Shown here: piece by piece, positions 36,197 to 48,439 of the stretch
Numbering within the stretch: the first letter of the stretch is position 1
How the letters are laid out: each line of letters opens with the position of its first letter
Assembly: GCA_013399855.1 (NCBI GenBank)
Contig: VXAY01004756.1
Location: 1,947,598-2,011,597 of the forward strand
DNA from: Oxyruncus cristatus
Lineage: Eukaryota; Chordata; Aves; Passeriformes; Cotingidae
Direction: 5' to 3'
DNA length: 64,000 nucleotides
Made by a program: the position numbers and the translations under genes
The notes under the pieces: generated by a model
What the model saw: only the letters and a program-made list of their open reading frames with translations
Told to the model about the DNA's origin: nothing
Databases searched by the model: none

Positions 36197-37182
36197 TCTC
36201 AAGCCTTCATCACATTTTTACATTCAACTACAAGGTTCTCTGAACAGAAAGATACAAAGTCGTTATTCCTTCACAAATCATAATATCACAGATCATATCT
36301 ATACTAAACCCCACAAGGTGGCCCTATAATCTCAGTTGCACCAAATAACTCTGTTTTTTTAAGAAGTTTGGATTCAGAAAACACCCTGCTTATGTTCCCT
36401 GGACTTTCTGCATCAGCAGAGCTGAGATATTTCACGGTATGAAACTACTATTTGATACAAACACGGAGGATAATAATTAACCACAAGCAAAAATCCAACA
36501 GAGAGAAATCACTTAGGAAAACAGAGAGGACGGGTCTTGCCCCAGACAGCCTGTCCTCTCTTCCAGCTCAGTGCACCAGCACGAGCCTGCAACATCACCC
36601 AGCTTTGAGGGCACCAGCAAAGGCCAGTGAGCACAGAATAATCATCAAGTGGGTCATAATTACAGAAACATCTGCTCCAGATGTTTTTGTTGTGCTGTGC
36701 AGCACCGTTTTTTACAACAGCCTGCAAAAGCTTGTGTTTTTTATCTCCAGCAGGTTGGTTATTATTCTTACTGTTTCAAGTAAAATTAATGTTTTATTCT
36801 TACTATTCCAAGTAAAAGGACTGTTCATTAAAGGGGTTGGATGACAGTAAAGACTGAGAGCCTTCATTTATTGCCAGACAAATAATATCATGGCGTCAGC
36901 AGGGGAGGTTTTTCTCAATCCTGTACACACCTGCACAATATTATGGAAATCCCCACTGTGAGAAGCTTTAATGCCCATGGTTGGACCACCCAGGGAACCC
37001 TGGAATTGGTCACACCAATACACAGCTTCACCCAAGTGCTGGTGTGGGGTCAGTCGTATGTTGGCTAACCTGGAGACACAGAAATGAACTTGCTGATCAC
37101 TCCAGGTCTATGGTAAAACCAATGATTCAAGAGAAAACTATGCCCTTAGACGGCCTTTAAAATCCTTTGGAAACACAGCATT
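36197..37182. other. Single-copy DNA with a 34-bp near-duplicate
   Basis: At about 36761-36821 the phrase TTATTCTTACT..TTC.AAGTAAAA occurs twice in tandem. No gene is recognised; the 130-codon frame at 36452-36844 has no domain and runs through this duplicate. Confidence 0.5.
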
Positions 37183-37438
37183 TCACAGAATCGTTGAGGT
37201 TGGAAAAACCTCCAAGATCCTCGGGCCCAGCCTGGGACTGACGCCCACCTTGTCGCCCAGGCCGGAGCACTGAGTGCCGCTTTGTCCCTCGAACACTTCC
37301 AAGGATGGTGATTCCAATGCCTGACAACCCTTTCAGTGAAGAAATTCCTCCTGGTGTCCAACCTAAAGCTCCCTTGAGGGGCCAATTCCTCTTTTCCCAT
37401 CACTCATTGCCTGAGGGAAGAGACCAACCCCTTGCCAC
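37183..37438 (-). mobile_element. CR1 LINE 3' fragment, second subtype
   Basis: Reverse-complement CR1. The minus-strand frame reads RLDTRRNFFTERVVRHWN, matching the ORF2 C-terminal tail also seen at 12128-12606. The 3' end on the left is TCACAGAATCGTTGAGGTTG GAAAAACC. Confidence 0.93.
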
Positions 37439-38335
37439 AACAAACATTAGCAATAAAATTCACCACAAACATTAGCACTAAAATTCACACACACACACAC
37501 AAAAACACTGATCTTTTTTGCCTTTTTGCCTCAGTCACCCCAACAAGGCGGTGCAAAATAAACTGATTAAGTCAGGATGAGCTCAGGAAAGGTAAGTGAG
37601 CATCGGTTTCCTTTTCCTTTTAAAAGCTGTCACATTCCTCCTCCTCCTCCTCCTCCTCATGTTTTTAAGCACTAAAGGATCCCTGTGTTTCCCCGAGACA
37701 AAGGATGGGCTCTAAAACTCCGTCTTCTGAAGTGATGAGTTAAAGAACACCGCAGGAGTACTTGCCAAATCATACCACCATTATTAATTCAGGCATGATG
37801 AAAGTGTTCATTTTAGCTATAATCATGTAATTCATCAAAACACTACTAGAGCATATCACTGGCAACTATTACACTGATGTAGCACCTTATTGCACCTTCC
37901 CCGAAAGCAGGAAATGTGTTTTTTGATGCTTATCTGCTGAAAAGCAATTCAGTTTGGGATTTTGGAAGCTCTATCTCACGTTACAATAGGAAAAAAAAAG
38001 GACATTTCAAACGTATTTTCTTGTACTTGTACGATGTTGTTATTATGTTTTTGGGTGATTATCTCCAAGGACGAAGTTTAAAAATGGCAGAGCCCTGAAA
38101 CGGGATATTTATCCAGCGCTGAAGGGAGGAACCATCAGGTTATGAATTTACAATATTACATGACATTGAAATGTAGATTTTCAATCTGCCCGCTTTTTAA
38201 AATAACTTTAGAGGCCAAAATCCGTCTGCCACAAGAAACTTTCAAAAAAAGGGGTTTTTTGGGGGACTCCTTCAACGACAGACAATAGTTGTAAAACATC
38301 TGTATCCCGTGATAAATCTCAGGGTGCTGAAAGGA
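37439..38335. other. Single-copy DNA with short tandem repeats
   Basis: A 25-bp duplicate (ACAAACATTAGCA.TAAAATT type) at 37440-37490 runs into (AC)n at about 37485-37500, and (CTC)n occurs at 37636-37658. The AT-rich part at 37740-37900 is high-complexity. No gene is recognised. Confidence 0.6.
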
Positions 38336-38565
38336 ATAACTGCGCCTTGGGGTGCGACAGAACCGAAGATCCCCGCGCTTGCCCTCTCACTCTGCCTGTC
38401 TCCTCACTTTTCTGAGTAAAATTACAGGGAAAAAATGATGGAAAGAAAAGCGAATTCAATAAATCCTCATCGATTCTCTCCACGGATGAGCCGTGGAGCC
38501 CTTGGCACGGAGCCGGCGGGCGCCACAGCTGTGCCGCCTGCCGGGCCACGCGCCTCGAATTCCCA
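38336..38565. promoter_or_regulatory. CpG-rich patch, orphan CpG-island-like
   Basis: About 20 CpG dinucleotides by hand count in 230 bases, densest at 38500-38562. No exon or promoter element is identified. A 138-codon frame at 38435-38851 begins here but shows no recognised domain. Confidence 0.35.
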
Positions 38566-39795
38566 AATTCCTCCTTTCCTAATTTCCAAAGAACAAAAAG
38601 TTGCTAATTGTCCACATCAGGAAAGCTTCATTATTACAGATAGAAAAGCAAAAAGTCAGCTGTTATCACCCTCAGACAAAATCAAAGCAAACGAGATTAA
38701 TGCATGCGAAACACGTGCAGGGGGACTTTCAGAAGGGGCCCTGCGCCCCTTTTTCTCTCTCCCCTTTTCCCTCCCTCTCAGCTCCTGCATGGATATGGGC
38801 ATCCATAATAAACCCAATCCAGTAAATGGACATCCTTCTGCATGGATATAATCAGAATTTGGGGATTGGAGGTGTATAAAGGAGATGGGACAGACACACA
38901 CACACCTGAGCCTGCCATGGGAAGATGCCCGATGGGCCCCTCTTCCCCTACACAACCTCTCAAGGTTTAGTTTTTATATGTATATTTTTATATGCATTAC
39001 ATATTTTTATATAAAACATCTTTTAAGTTAGAGCAAAACACCCTCAGCAAAGGAGTAAGATGTAAATTCACAACTAACATGAAAGCCACGAGCTGGAGCA
39101 GATCCTTGCGCTTCACACCGAGGTGAAGGACCAGGGCTTGGAGGAGGAGGAGGAGGAGGAGGAGAAGGAAATCATTTCTGGATTGTCCCTGTCCATTCCA
39201 ATAATACAATAAAACCCCATCCTCCTTCATCCACACCACTCCAGAGTGGCACAGCAGATCCATCAAAGCAGACTCAATGCTTTTAGTCCAGAGTGGAAAC
39301 AGAAAACAGAGAGAAAAGATGTTATTACTCTAAAGAGTGAGGAATACAAGAATATAACCAAGTTACACACAGCAATATGTTAGAAATTTACCTTTTAGAG
39401 GCAGCTCAAAACACAGAAATGGTTGGAAATGTTCTTCTAGTGGAAATCTCACTGTTTAAAGTGAAATTTAAAGATTGCCAGAAATGGGCTGAAAGAAATG
39501 TGCAGGAATGGAAATTTAAAAACTTAATGCCTTAAAAAGGTGAGTGGAGATGCAGCATTAAAAAAATAATTGTTGTTATTTAAAGCTCCATTATTTGCTG
39601 GCTGTGGCACCGCAGGATTGGCTATTCCAGAGTTCTGAAGCAAAAATAACCAAAACCAATATTAACACTGGGCATTTGATGGAAAATATATATTCCTTAT
39701 AAATAGAGCCCTCCTTTGGAGACATTAGAATTTTTTGGGGATATTATCCCATAAGCTATAGCGGGCTTTTATTCTTGACACATGAAAACCCAAAC
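38566..39795. other. Single-copy DNA with (GGA)n
   Basis: A (GGA)n microsatellite lies at 39140-39168. Nothing else is recognised. Confidence 0.6.
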
Positions 39796-39932
39796 CCTTT
39801 TCTTTCAGGAAAAATAAAGGGCTCTCAAGTCAGTTGCAGAGGGCAGCGACAGGTAAAAACTGTCCGAAGACGACAATGAAATATAAATTAGGCCCCTCAT
39901 TTAGGACACACTAATAATCTCCTTTTGCTAAA
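39796..39932. repeat. Copy B of an unclassified segment shared with 29413-29551
   Basis: It carries AGGGCTCTCAAGTCAGTTG, AATATAAATTAGGCC and AATCTCCTT in the same order as copy A and, like copy A, is followed by a minus-strand CR1 3' end. In this copy the CR1 is only about 58 bp long. Confidence 0.75.
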
Positions 39933-39990
39933 CATGGAATCCCAGAATGGTTTGGGCTGGAAGGGACTTTAAAAACCATTCATGGGCCCA
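39933..39990 (-). mobile_element. CR1 3' tail, short
   Basis: Reverse-complement CR1 end: CATGGAATCCCAGAATGGTT TGGGCTGGAAGGGAC. It diverges from CR1 after about 58 bp, so its truncation point differs from that of the copy at 29552. Confidence 0.88.
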
Positions 39991-41010
39991 CCATGTGCAG
40001 GTCTCCTCCACAGAACCCTCCCAATAATTTCATTTATTAAGGATATTTATTTCCACTTACTATTTATTTATTTATTTCATTCTTTAAGGATGTTTACAAA
40101 GCAGCCCAGCTTTACATGTGTATATATATTAAAGCTGAAGAAAGAGTAAATTATTGTTGGGAGCAATCTTTTGTGCTGAATATTAAAGCAAGATAATAAC
40201 ATTCACTATTCTATTCAGTAATTATTTGAGAGTAATTAGAAGCTAATAGCTACCAGTTTATAGCTATTAAGTCTCTTCAACACTCCAACTTGGCTTTTAT
40301 ATGATCCTTTTGTTTATTTTCTTTGTAATTGTCTCTCATACAAACACAAACCCCTTCTTCTCCACTTCTAAAGGTACTTAAAATACAGGAAAATTAGTTG
40401 GCCATGGGAAAAAATTATTTCCCCTTCAAGGAAGCTCCTTCTATTCTGCAGCCACAAAAATGATTAAGTTTAAGCATAGGACTAATTGTATTTAATTTAC
40501 AGGGATGATCAGGTGTGTGAGGTACAGCCACACGTACCTGGCTCCTCCAAGATTTTATGGATCATAAAAGATGATAAAAAGGAGAGACTAAGGCATCTTT
40601 TGTCCCATTTCCCAGTAAGAAACGGAGGCTGTTCCGCTGCTGGAGCAATCCCACACTGGGAGGATGAAGCAATTTCACAGCATGTAGGTACAAAATGAGC
40701 TTTTTTCACATGATTCCCTTTGAGCAACTTCCTAAATGCCACAGAGGATCCAAGGTTTTCGATATCTTTAGGAGTTGCTGTTGTTGTCCATCAGCAGGTG
40801 GGTCAGCACTGCTGGTTTAGCACATCCGAGATTGGTATAAATGGGCTTTGCAACCCAGGCTGACCATCAGCATTCCACAGGTTCACAGATACATCCACAG
40901 GGGGAAAAAATTGCCAGAAAGAGATTATTTCATAATAAATAAACCTCACATAGGAACCCTCCATGTTCCCATGGAACAAGATGTAAAGCCAGGCCTAAGT
41001 TTAAATACAT
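39991..41010. other. Single-copy intergenic DNA
   Basis: AT-rich to about 40480, then mixed. The part at 40600-40690 distantly resembles the core of an ancient MIR-type SINE in reverse, but too weakly to call. No gene is recognised. Confidence 0.45.
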
Positions 41011-41515
41011 CACAGAGTCACAGACTGGTTTGAGTTGGAAGGGACATTAAAGATCATCCCATTCTAATCCCTGCCATGGGCAGGGACCCCTTCCACTAGC
41101 CCAGGCTGCTCCAGCCTGGCCTTGAACACTTCCAGGGATCCAGGGGCAGCCACAGCTTCTCTGGGCAACCTGGGCCAGGGCCTCCCCGCCCTCCCAGCCA
41201 GCAATTCCTTCCCAGTCTCCCATCTCTCCCTGCCCTCTGGCAGTGGGAAGCCATTCCCTGTGTCCTGTCCCTCCATCCCTTGTCCCCAGTCCCTCTCCAG
41301 CTCTCCTGAAGCCCCTTTAGGCCCTGCAAGGGGCTCTCAGCTCTCCCTGGAGCCTTCTCTTCTCCAGGTGAACATTCCCAGCTCTCCCAGCTTGGCTCCA
41401 GAGCAGAGGGATCCAGCCCTGGGAGCAGCTCCGTGACCCCCTGTGGATTCACTCCAACAGATCCGTGTCCCTATTCAGGGGGTGCCAGCATGGGATGCAG
41501 TGCTCCAGGTGGGAT
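41011..41515 (-). mobile_element. CR1 LINE 3' fragment, about 505 bp
   Basis: The longest CR1 in the window. The reverse-complement sequence runs from ACAGACTGGTTTGAGTTGGA through GGGATCCAGGGGCAGCCACA, GGAGCCTTCTCTTCTCCAGG and ACTCCAACAGATCCGTGTCC to GCAGTGCTCCAGGTGGG. It matches the copy at 4286-4755 almost throughout, in the same orientation. The open frames of about 104-118 codons here are CR1-derived, sense or antisense. Confidence 0.96.
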
Positions 41516-43244
41516 CATCAGGTGGACCAGGCTCATAAGCCAAAGTGTCACACGGTGCCCATCTCCTGCAATTTGAAGCAAGCCCTAAAACGTGGATATT
41601 CGGTGCCAGTTCCCTTGCACACGCTTTTAACTGGGATACTGCCGTTCCATTCCAGGAAAACTTCCTGCCAAAAACATGCAGTGGAAAAAGCTGGAAGAAC
41701 TGCGTTTTACAAAACCAAACCCTGATAGGCCAATGTTCACCTAAGACCGTGTTGGATTGCACTGAGCCTTTGGAGGGGATGCAGCAAAGCCCTGCTGGGC
41801 TTCCCAGGCTTTTCCACACCCGTATCCAGAGGAGGAGCTGCAGGGAACAGAGCTGCACCTTCAGTCATCAGAAAATGTCCCGGGGAAAAGCACAAAATGA
41901 CTAGAAATAATTGAATAAGGTGAGACAAAAGGGACCCCAAAGCATCTCTGCACTGAGACAGGGACAGGGGACAGCAGCCTGTGGATCACTCCTCATTTTC
42001 CTGATGCTGGAAGCCATCAACAAGGTGACAGGAATAAGCATGGATTTAACTCCTGAACTTTTTATCTACGCTACGTTTTGCTATAATATAAGCTCACTTG
42101 TTTTGTTTTTAATCATTATCTAAGCTCATAAGTAATATTTCTGCAAGAGGAGCCTGGTAGATATAACAAAATAACGATGAGAATCTCATTTACTTAATAA
42201 AATTCCTTTGATTTTAAATCAAAACTGATCTCCATCCATTTGAACTTTAACTACCTAATTTTGTCTTGCATTTCAGACAACACATAGCAAATGCAATTTG
42301 TCATCATAAACGTATTATTATTTAATCATATGAAAGTTTGGGTTTATCTGGAGAAAATATTTATGGTAGTTTTAATACACGGGATCCATTCTTGACAGCA
42401 ATGATGAAACAGATTTATCACCCCTGACAAATTATATTGCAAAATGTCCTCTCCTGACTGCTCACACCAGGAATATTAACAACACACACACAGAGCTGGA
42501 GCACCACCTTGATCCTCAGTTTTTTTGAGGCTGATCCCTTTTCATGGACACCACCCAGCACTCGGAATGTGAGTTCCTTATAAAGAGTAATTCCGTGAGT
42601 GACTGAAACCTGTAGCCCTTTAAATCAAACTAAGTAGTGTTTTATTAAAGTGCCCAGCAAATCAATCTAAATCCAAGGATAATAAAGCCCTAATCAGGTG
42701 GTAGAAAAAATAATAGGTTGTCATGCATGAGGAAAAATAGGCAATCATGGAATGTTTTCTTTAATTAGGTTGTGTAAAGTGGAAGGACTGAGTGGGAACT
42801 GGCAAGACATTCATCATGAGCAAGGTGGGAAATTATTTGGATTACCGAGGAAGGAGAATTGAGTGGGAAATGCTAAGATTTGACTGGACAGAAAATTAAA
42901 ACTGGTTTGCCATTCGTGTCACTTGCTTTTGGCAACCCCTTGGCAGGTGTGGCTTTCCCAAGGAGTGTGAATCCAGAGGCTCCTGGAGCTTAAAGTTCCC
43001 ATAGAACTGGTTCCAACTTTTAACGTGGGCAGGTTCTGCCTGTGCCTCCCAGAGAGACAGAGCGGAAAGTCACATCCATGGAGTTTTAGCTGGAAAAATC
43101 ACATGGATTCAATTCCTACTTTAAAAAAGGTTACTCTTACTATCCCCCTCTTGTATAAGTACAGTATTGGAGCTACTTTACAAATTACAATCACACCAAG
43201 AAACATTATTTAGTTAATGAGTCTCCCAAAGTTAAGGAAACTAA
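41516..43244. other. Single-copy intergenic DNA
   Basis: Overlapping frames at 41475-41940 on both strands extend out of the CR1 copy and have no domain. The AT-rich parts at 42180-42470 and 42560-42780 are high-complexity, without repeats. Confidence 0.5.
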
Positions 43245-43430
43245 GTTATTGTTGTTGTTGTTGTTGTTATTGTGGTGGTTGTTATTATTATTATTATTAC
43301 TACTATTATTTTGAAGCCATCCAGTGCTGAATTCACATATTCTATGTATAAAAGTATCAACAGTATAAAGATGAGCTTACAAATATCCTGGAAAATAATA
43401 ATAATAATAATAATGGTAATAATAATAAAT
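43245..43430. repeat. Two trinucleotide microsatellites
   Basis: (GTT)n grading into (ATT)n and (ACT) words lies at 43245-43312, and (AAT)n with one interruption at 43393-43430. The two arrays are nearly complementary and could fold on each other. Confidence 0.93.
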
Positions 43431-44642
43431 CCTGGAGTCTTTTGGAGACATTCTAATTCGGGAAATTATAATGCTCTTCAACTTGGTCAGTATTTTTAAT
43501 ACCTGTACTAAGTTTTAGTTAGCACAGAACACACAGAGGATTCCTGACTTCATCCCAGCTGTGAGACATTTCAGGGCCAGACCAAAAGATGATCTCCCTG
43601 TCTCCTCTCTCATTTCATTAAGAGGTTAAAATAGTACTTCAGTGATTATTTTGGTATTCCACAATTATGTTATCAAAACAGAGTGGGTTTTGTTACTGGT
43701 TTATGAGAGAGAGAGAGAGATCTTGACTCTTGCTGGTCCCTTCTCTCACCATTAAGTTTGATGGTGGCTTCCAGACCACAAACGCAGAGAAAATTCCTAA
43801 ACATCTTTAATGCTGATCTCAACAATCAAAGCTGCCTCCTCCTAAAATCAAAACAATAACAAAAGCATTTTAAGCTCAAGCTGATTTCAAAACCATCTTC
43901 TTTTAGGCAGAGTTTCTGATTCATGAAGATTGTACCAATGTTTAACAGCTTCAAAAACTTTGCTCAGCTGAAATCTCATTATTTCCTGGCAAAATCTTTG
44001 GAGGGATACCCATGAAGGAATTACAGTGAAAACTGCAGCTGAGGGGTATCCATGAAGGAATTATGCCCTGCAGATTTTCTTGGAGTGATGGATGCTGGAA
44101 GTTCTCCAGTGAGAGGTAATGGAGATGTTCTCCCAGTTTTGGGCCAGGTACTCCAGGAAAACAGGCACAGGGGAAGCAAATAGGGACTGTCACATAGTCA
44201 GCAGATCCCAACCATTCCTAGAGGGATGGAAATGTGTCATCAGAACCCCTTTAACCAGATCTGCTCTGTTAATCTCTGTTAATGCACAGAGGAGAATGTA
44301 TTTCTACACGAAGTTTGTCTGGAGAAAATCTTCAGAAAAATAACTGAGTTTGAGTTGAAAACTTGGTGCTGTTCCTCTCCAAACAGTCTTGTCTGGTTTT
44401 GGGCAGCTCCCACCTGAAATGGTGCGATGATTGCTGTGCTGTGGTAATTGATAAATGGGGCTGGTTTTCCCTCCTCTGTTATTTTAAGAGTAAATAAAAA
44501 AGCTTCAGAGAAGAATTTAAAAAAAAAAAAAAAAATTCCAAGGTGTTTTTCTCCTTATTGACTTATTGCCCTCAGAAGTGGCCCTGAGGATTTTCCCGGG
44601 AGGCTGCTGGGATGAGGGAGGATGTGAGGGGCCGCCTGCTCT
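43431..44642. other. Single-copy DNA with a 40-bp near-duplicate
   Basis: At 44001-44064 two adjacent 40-base units both begin GAGGG.TA.CCATGAAGGAATTA and then diverge. A short (GA)n lies near 43706-43720 and an A run near 44519-44534. No gene is recognised. Confidence 0.55.
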
Positions 44643-44735
44643 GGAATCACAGAACCACGGAACCACTAAGGCTGGAAAAGACCTTTGAGATCATCAAGTC
44701 CGACCAGGGCCACCTCCTGAAGCACAAACCCACAA
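44643..44735 (-). mobile_element. CR1 3' end, short, second subtype
   Basis: Reverse-complement CR1 end: GGAATCACAGAACCACGGAA, then AAGGCTGGAAAAGACCTTTG AGATCATCAAGTCCGACCA. The right boundary is uncertain by some tens of bases. Confidence 0.85.
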
Positions 44736-46707
44736 ATCACTTGGCACCAACTTTGATCCACCTTGTTTTCAGGTGGTTCCCTCCCTGTCTATTATTCCTG
44801 CCAAGAGACCCGTGAAAATTCAATCCAGCCCCCACTGCTGCCTGAGTGACCCAGTGCTCCATCATCCCACGGCGTAATGGCAATAAATCATTTCAACTTT
44901 AATCTATTGTTATTGATGAATGTACAATTATTTGCCATCTAATATGCTGAAAATGATGACCAAAGAAATAGATCAACTTTTTTTTTCTTCTTCTTCTCCC
45001 AAGTAAGGCATTGATGGATTGTATCCCTAAGCTGTTATTACACTTATAATGTACTCTTCTGCTATGACAGCACAGCTAGTTTTTTAATCATTCCATAGTA
45101 ATCAACTTAAGACAACACAGCAAGACTCATAACTCATGTTCTTTTCAATTTCTGGCAGTGATGGGAAATGAAAATGTTTTTATTCTTTTGAAATAATTCT
45201 TACCTGACTGGGCTGGAGATTGCTTTAAAATTGTAAATAAATGGTTGTTTATTGAGCTGGAACTGAAAAGTGACACATTAAAATGCCCGTTTCTGAAGAA
45301 AAAAAGTAATAATTTAGGCCTGAGTGGAGTTAGAGATGGTTAAAAAAACGCTTTGTTTTTCTTTTAACTGGTTCAGTGCTAACTAAAATCTGTACTTGCT
45401 GGTTAAGCGCTACAAGCAAGGCTCCTATTTAAGCCAAATTTAAGAGCAGATTAAGTCTGCAAAGACAGACTGGCCCAGTAAAGAAAACTCAGGGTGCGTT
45501 TTTAAAAACCCTCTTTGAAAATCTGTGGGTTTGGGAGCCACTTTCTGCTTTCAGTAGCAACTCAGAGGTAAGACATGATCTGGAAATTGTCACCAACTTC
45601 TTTCTAGTGGTTTAACTGGAACTTGTAAAAACCCCTTGGAAGAGGAAAACTTCAGTTATTCCTCAAGGCATTGTAAGGACTGGAAGAGCAGACACTGTTT
45701 TCCAGGAGTTCCCATGTTCCTGCAATATGGATGAAGTATAAGACAAAAAAATACTTCAAGAAACTGTTTCTTGATTAAAGAAATAAGGTCGGGAAAAATC
45801 TGGCATTGCAACAGTTTCAAAAATCACACACTGATAACAGCAACTATTTAAAAAAAAAAAAAAGTTGAATCTGTTCTGATGGGGTTTATATGAAAAAAAT
45901 TAAAAAGAAAGGATTTGTCCTAATTTTGGACTAATGAGAGGTCTTTGAAGTATTTTATTGCCCAGCAGCCTCAGACAACCTTTACACTGCCCAAAGCAGC
46001 TTTCCCTCACCTTTATCTTCATGTATTTTATATATTTGGGAGCCCCCTCCCAGGGACACCCTTCACCCACAGAAACACAGTGTAGGATTTATTTTCCAAA
46101 GCAAGAATTCAACAGCAAAATTTGACATCACTTGTTTGAAAAAGGTTTGAAATAACCCTCTATTGTTGTGGCTCATTCCCTGGGGTTGTTCAGGAGCAAA
46201 TGAAGCAATATCCAAATTTTCCTGACAACCATTATGACCAACAATTTCCTCATTCCATGAGATTTCCCTTTTTCATTCCCATTAACACAACTTCAGTAAA
46301 ACAACTGATAGGGCTGAATGTTGGAAAAGGACACCCCACTGACGAAGCAGCAGCCAAGCACCTTCAAGAAGCTGATTTTCAAAGATTCCTAAGAAAACTG
46401 AGAACTCAAAACTTACTTTTCTGCATCTGGACCCAAGCTGGTTCAGAAGGAACATCAAACCTATGAAAGCCACCTGCTGCTGCAGATCTTTATCTCAAAC
46501 TCAAGCCCAAAACCACTCACCAGCAGTGGGGGTGGAGGCATTCCCTGCAGCCAAGTGCCTGGAGATGGGTTATAAATGATTGCTGATCCAATAGAAATGG
46601 ATCATTTATGGCCTCCTCTGTATCAAGGTGTCTATCAGCTGTTCCCACCCACAAGTAAAGTGATCTGGGTCTGGGTTCATGAATCCTCCCCTCAAATGAT
46701 TCATTTC
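44736..46707. other. Single-copy AT-rich intergenic DNA
   Basis: A run near 45849-45863. The stretch at 44880-45250 is AT-rich, high-complexity and repeat-free, and could be conserved noncoding DNA. No gene is recognised. Confidence 0.45.
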
Positions 46708-47057
46708 ATGGAATCACAGACAGGTTTGAGTTGGAAGGACCTTAAAGACCACCCAGTTCCAACCCTGACACTTTCCACTAGCCCAGGTTGCTCCAAGCCC
46801 CATCCAACCTGGCCTTGGACACTTCCAGGAATCCAGGGGCAGCCACAGCTTCTCTGGCAACCTGTGCCAGGGCCTCCCCACCCTCACAGGGGAGAATTTC
46901 TCCCCAATCTGTAATCTAACCCTGCTCTCCTTCAGTTCAAAGCCATTCTCCCTTGTCCTGTCCCTCCATTCCTTGGCTCCCGTCCCTCTCCAGCTGTCCT
47001 GGACCCCTTTAGGCCCTGTAAGGGGCTCTCAGGTCTCCCTGGAGCCTTCTCTTCTCT
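46708..47057 (-). mobile_element. CR1 LINE 3' fragment, about 350 bp
   Basis: Reverse-complement CR1 end: ATGGAATCACAGACAGGTTT, CCTGGCCTTGGACACTTCCA, ATCCAGGGGCAGCCACAGCT, then CCTTGTCCTGTCCCTCCATT and GGAGCCTTCTCTTCTC. Same subtype as 4286. Confidence 0.95.
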
Positions 47058-48439
47058 TTGTCTTAAACAACTGAAAACACTTTCCCACAAAACAAACCCT
47101 TGTTGCTGCCAGACACAAACTGTTGGCCAAAGAAAGCCACAGTGAGCTTCACTCACTGCTTGGAGCCGGATGGGAAACCACCTCTTGGCTCAGAGTCAGG
47201 CAGCCCACTGGTGTCCAGACAGCTCCTCAAATCCACAAAACCCCTCTGTGTTCAACCCTCAGGCCACACGTCCAAGAATTTGGTTTTCCAGGGAAGTTCA
47301 AGTCATTCCAGGCTGCGCCCGATGGAGCAGCAGAGAAGCAAAGTCATCACCTTACAGACAGCAAAAATACCCCCTGTCTTGGGCCACAGGGAAGTCAGGA
47401 GCTGAGTGCTCATCTTCCACCCTAAAAGAGCTGTAAGTACCATAAAATTCCCAACAAAACCCTCTTCTAAATGTCTACGGTTTTAAAAGTTGGGAAAAAT
47501 CAATGAAGTTCTGTTCTGATAATCGGGATGTACCAAATGATAAAACTGCAGCGTGCAATGTAATTTTTTAAAAGGAGAAAAGGGATTGGAAACAAGCATG
47601 GGAATGTTGTTTTACATCCCCTCAAGCACAGCCTCCATTAGGAAGCTCCACCCTGATTCCAGAGTTCTCATTAATGGTTCCCAAAACGGCCGAGCGACAG
47701 AGGAAGAGCTGCTGCCCTGGTGGGTTTTTGCTGGATCTGGAAAAGGTCAAGACCTCTTAAAATTATTTTATGGGGGAAATAGAGCCACACTTCCTATTCC
47801 TGAGAGCTGCAGGCAGCAATTCCAAGATATTTGGTGGCTCCAGCTGACAGCAAGGCACAGAGGTACCAACTATCTTCGTAAGGGAACAGCATTCCCTAGG
47901 AAATAAACTCATCTCTGTTTAACATCTTTTCAACAAACCTTTGTATGGTCTGATTTCAAGACAATCCCATGATATAAAACACATCTTTCGAGAATGAAGA
48001 ACATTTTCTTTTCCTTAAGAGCCTCCATCCCCTGCCTGGTTCGTTTTTATTCCTCCCTCCCCACTTGTTGCAAACGCCTGCAGCAATTTTCATTCCGTCA
48101 CCTCTGCTGCTCATCACAAAACATGTCTTTATCAATACTGATCAATAAGATAATAATATATCAATAATATATTGTTAATACTGTAATAATAATAACATAA
48201 TAATAAACTGATACTGAAGCAGCAGAGACAGACTCAACATCTCCTTCCCACCAAGAATAACCGATTCTGGAATATAAACTGTTACAACTTCCCCCAAAAA
48301 ACCCACACAATATTCAGCTCCAGAAACCTGCTTCTGGTGGCTAAATTTGGGGGCACCATCAATCGTGCCCTTTTTAATGAGAAATGACTAACAAATAATT
48401 AACACGGAATGCAAAAACAGCAACAAAAGGCCCAAAAAA
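47058..48439. other. Single-copy intergenic DNA
   Basis: Three overlapping frames of 88-101 codons at 47100-47436 show no domain. AT-rich low-complexity sequence with ATAATA words lies near 48130-48210. No gene is recognised. Confidence 0.5.

Noticed and set aside
40600..40690. Ancient MIR-type SINE in reverse orientation
   Set aside because: Only a weak resemblance to the core (CCCATTTCCCAGTAAGAAAC) is visible and the tRNA-like part is missing; too little to support without a profile search.
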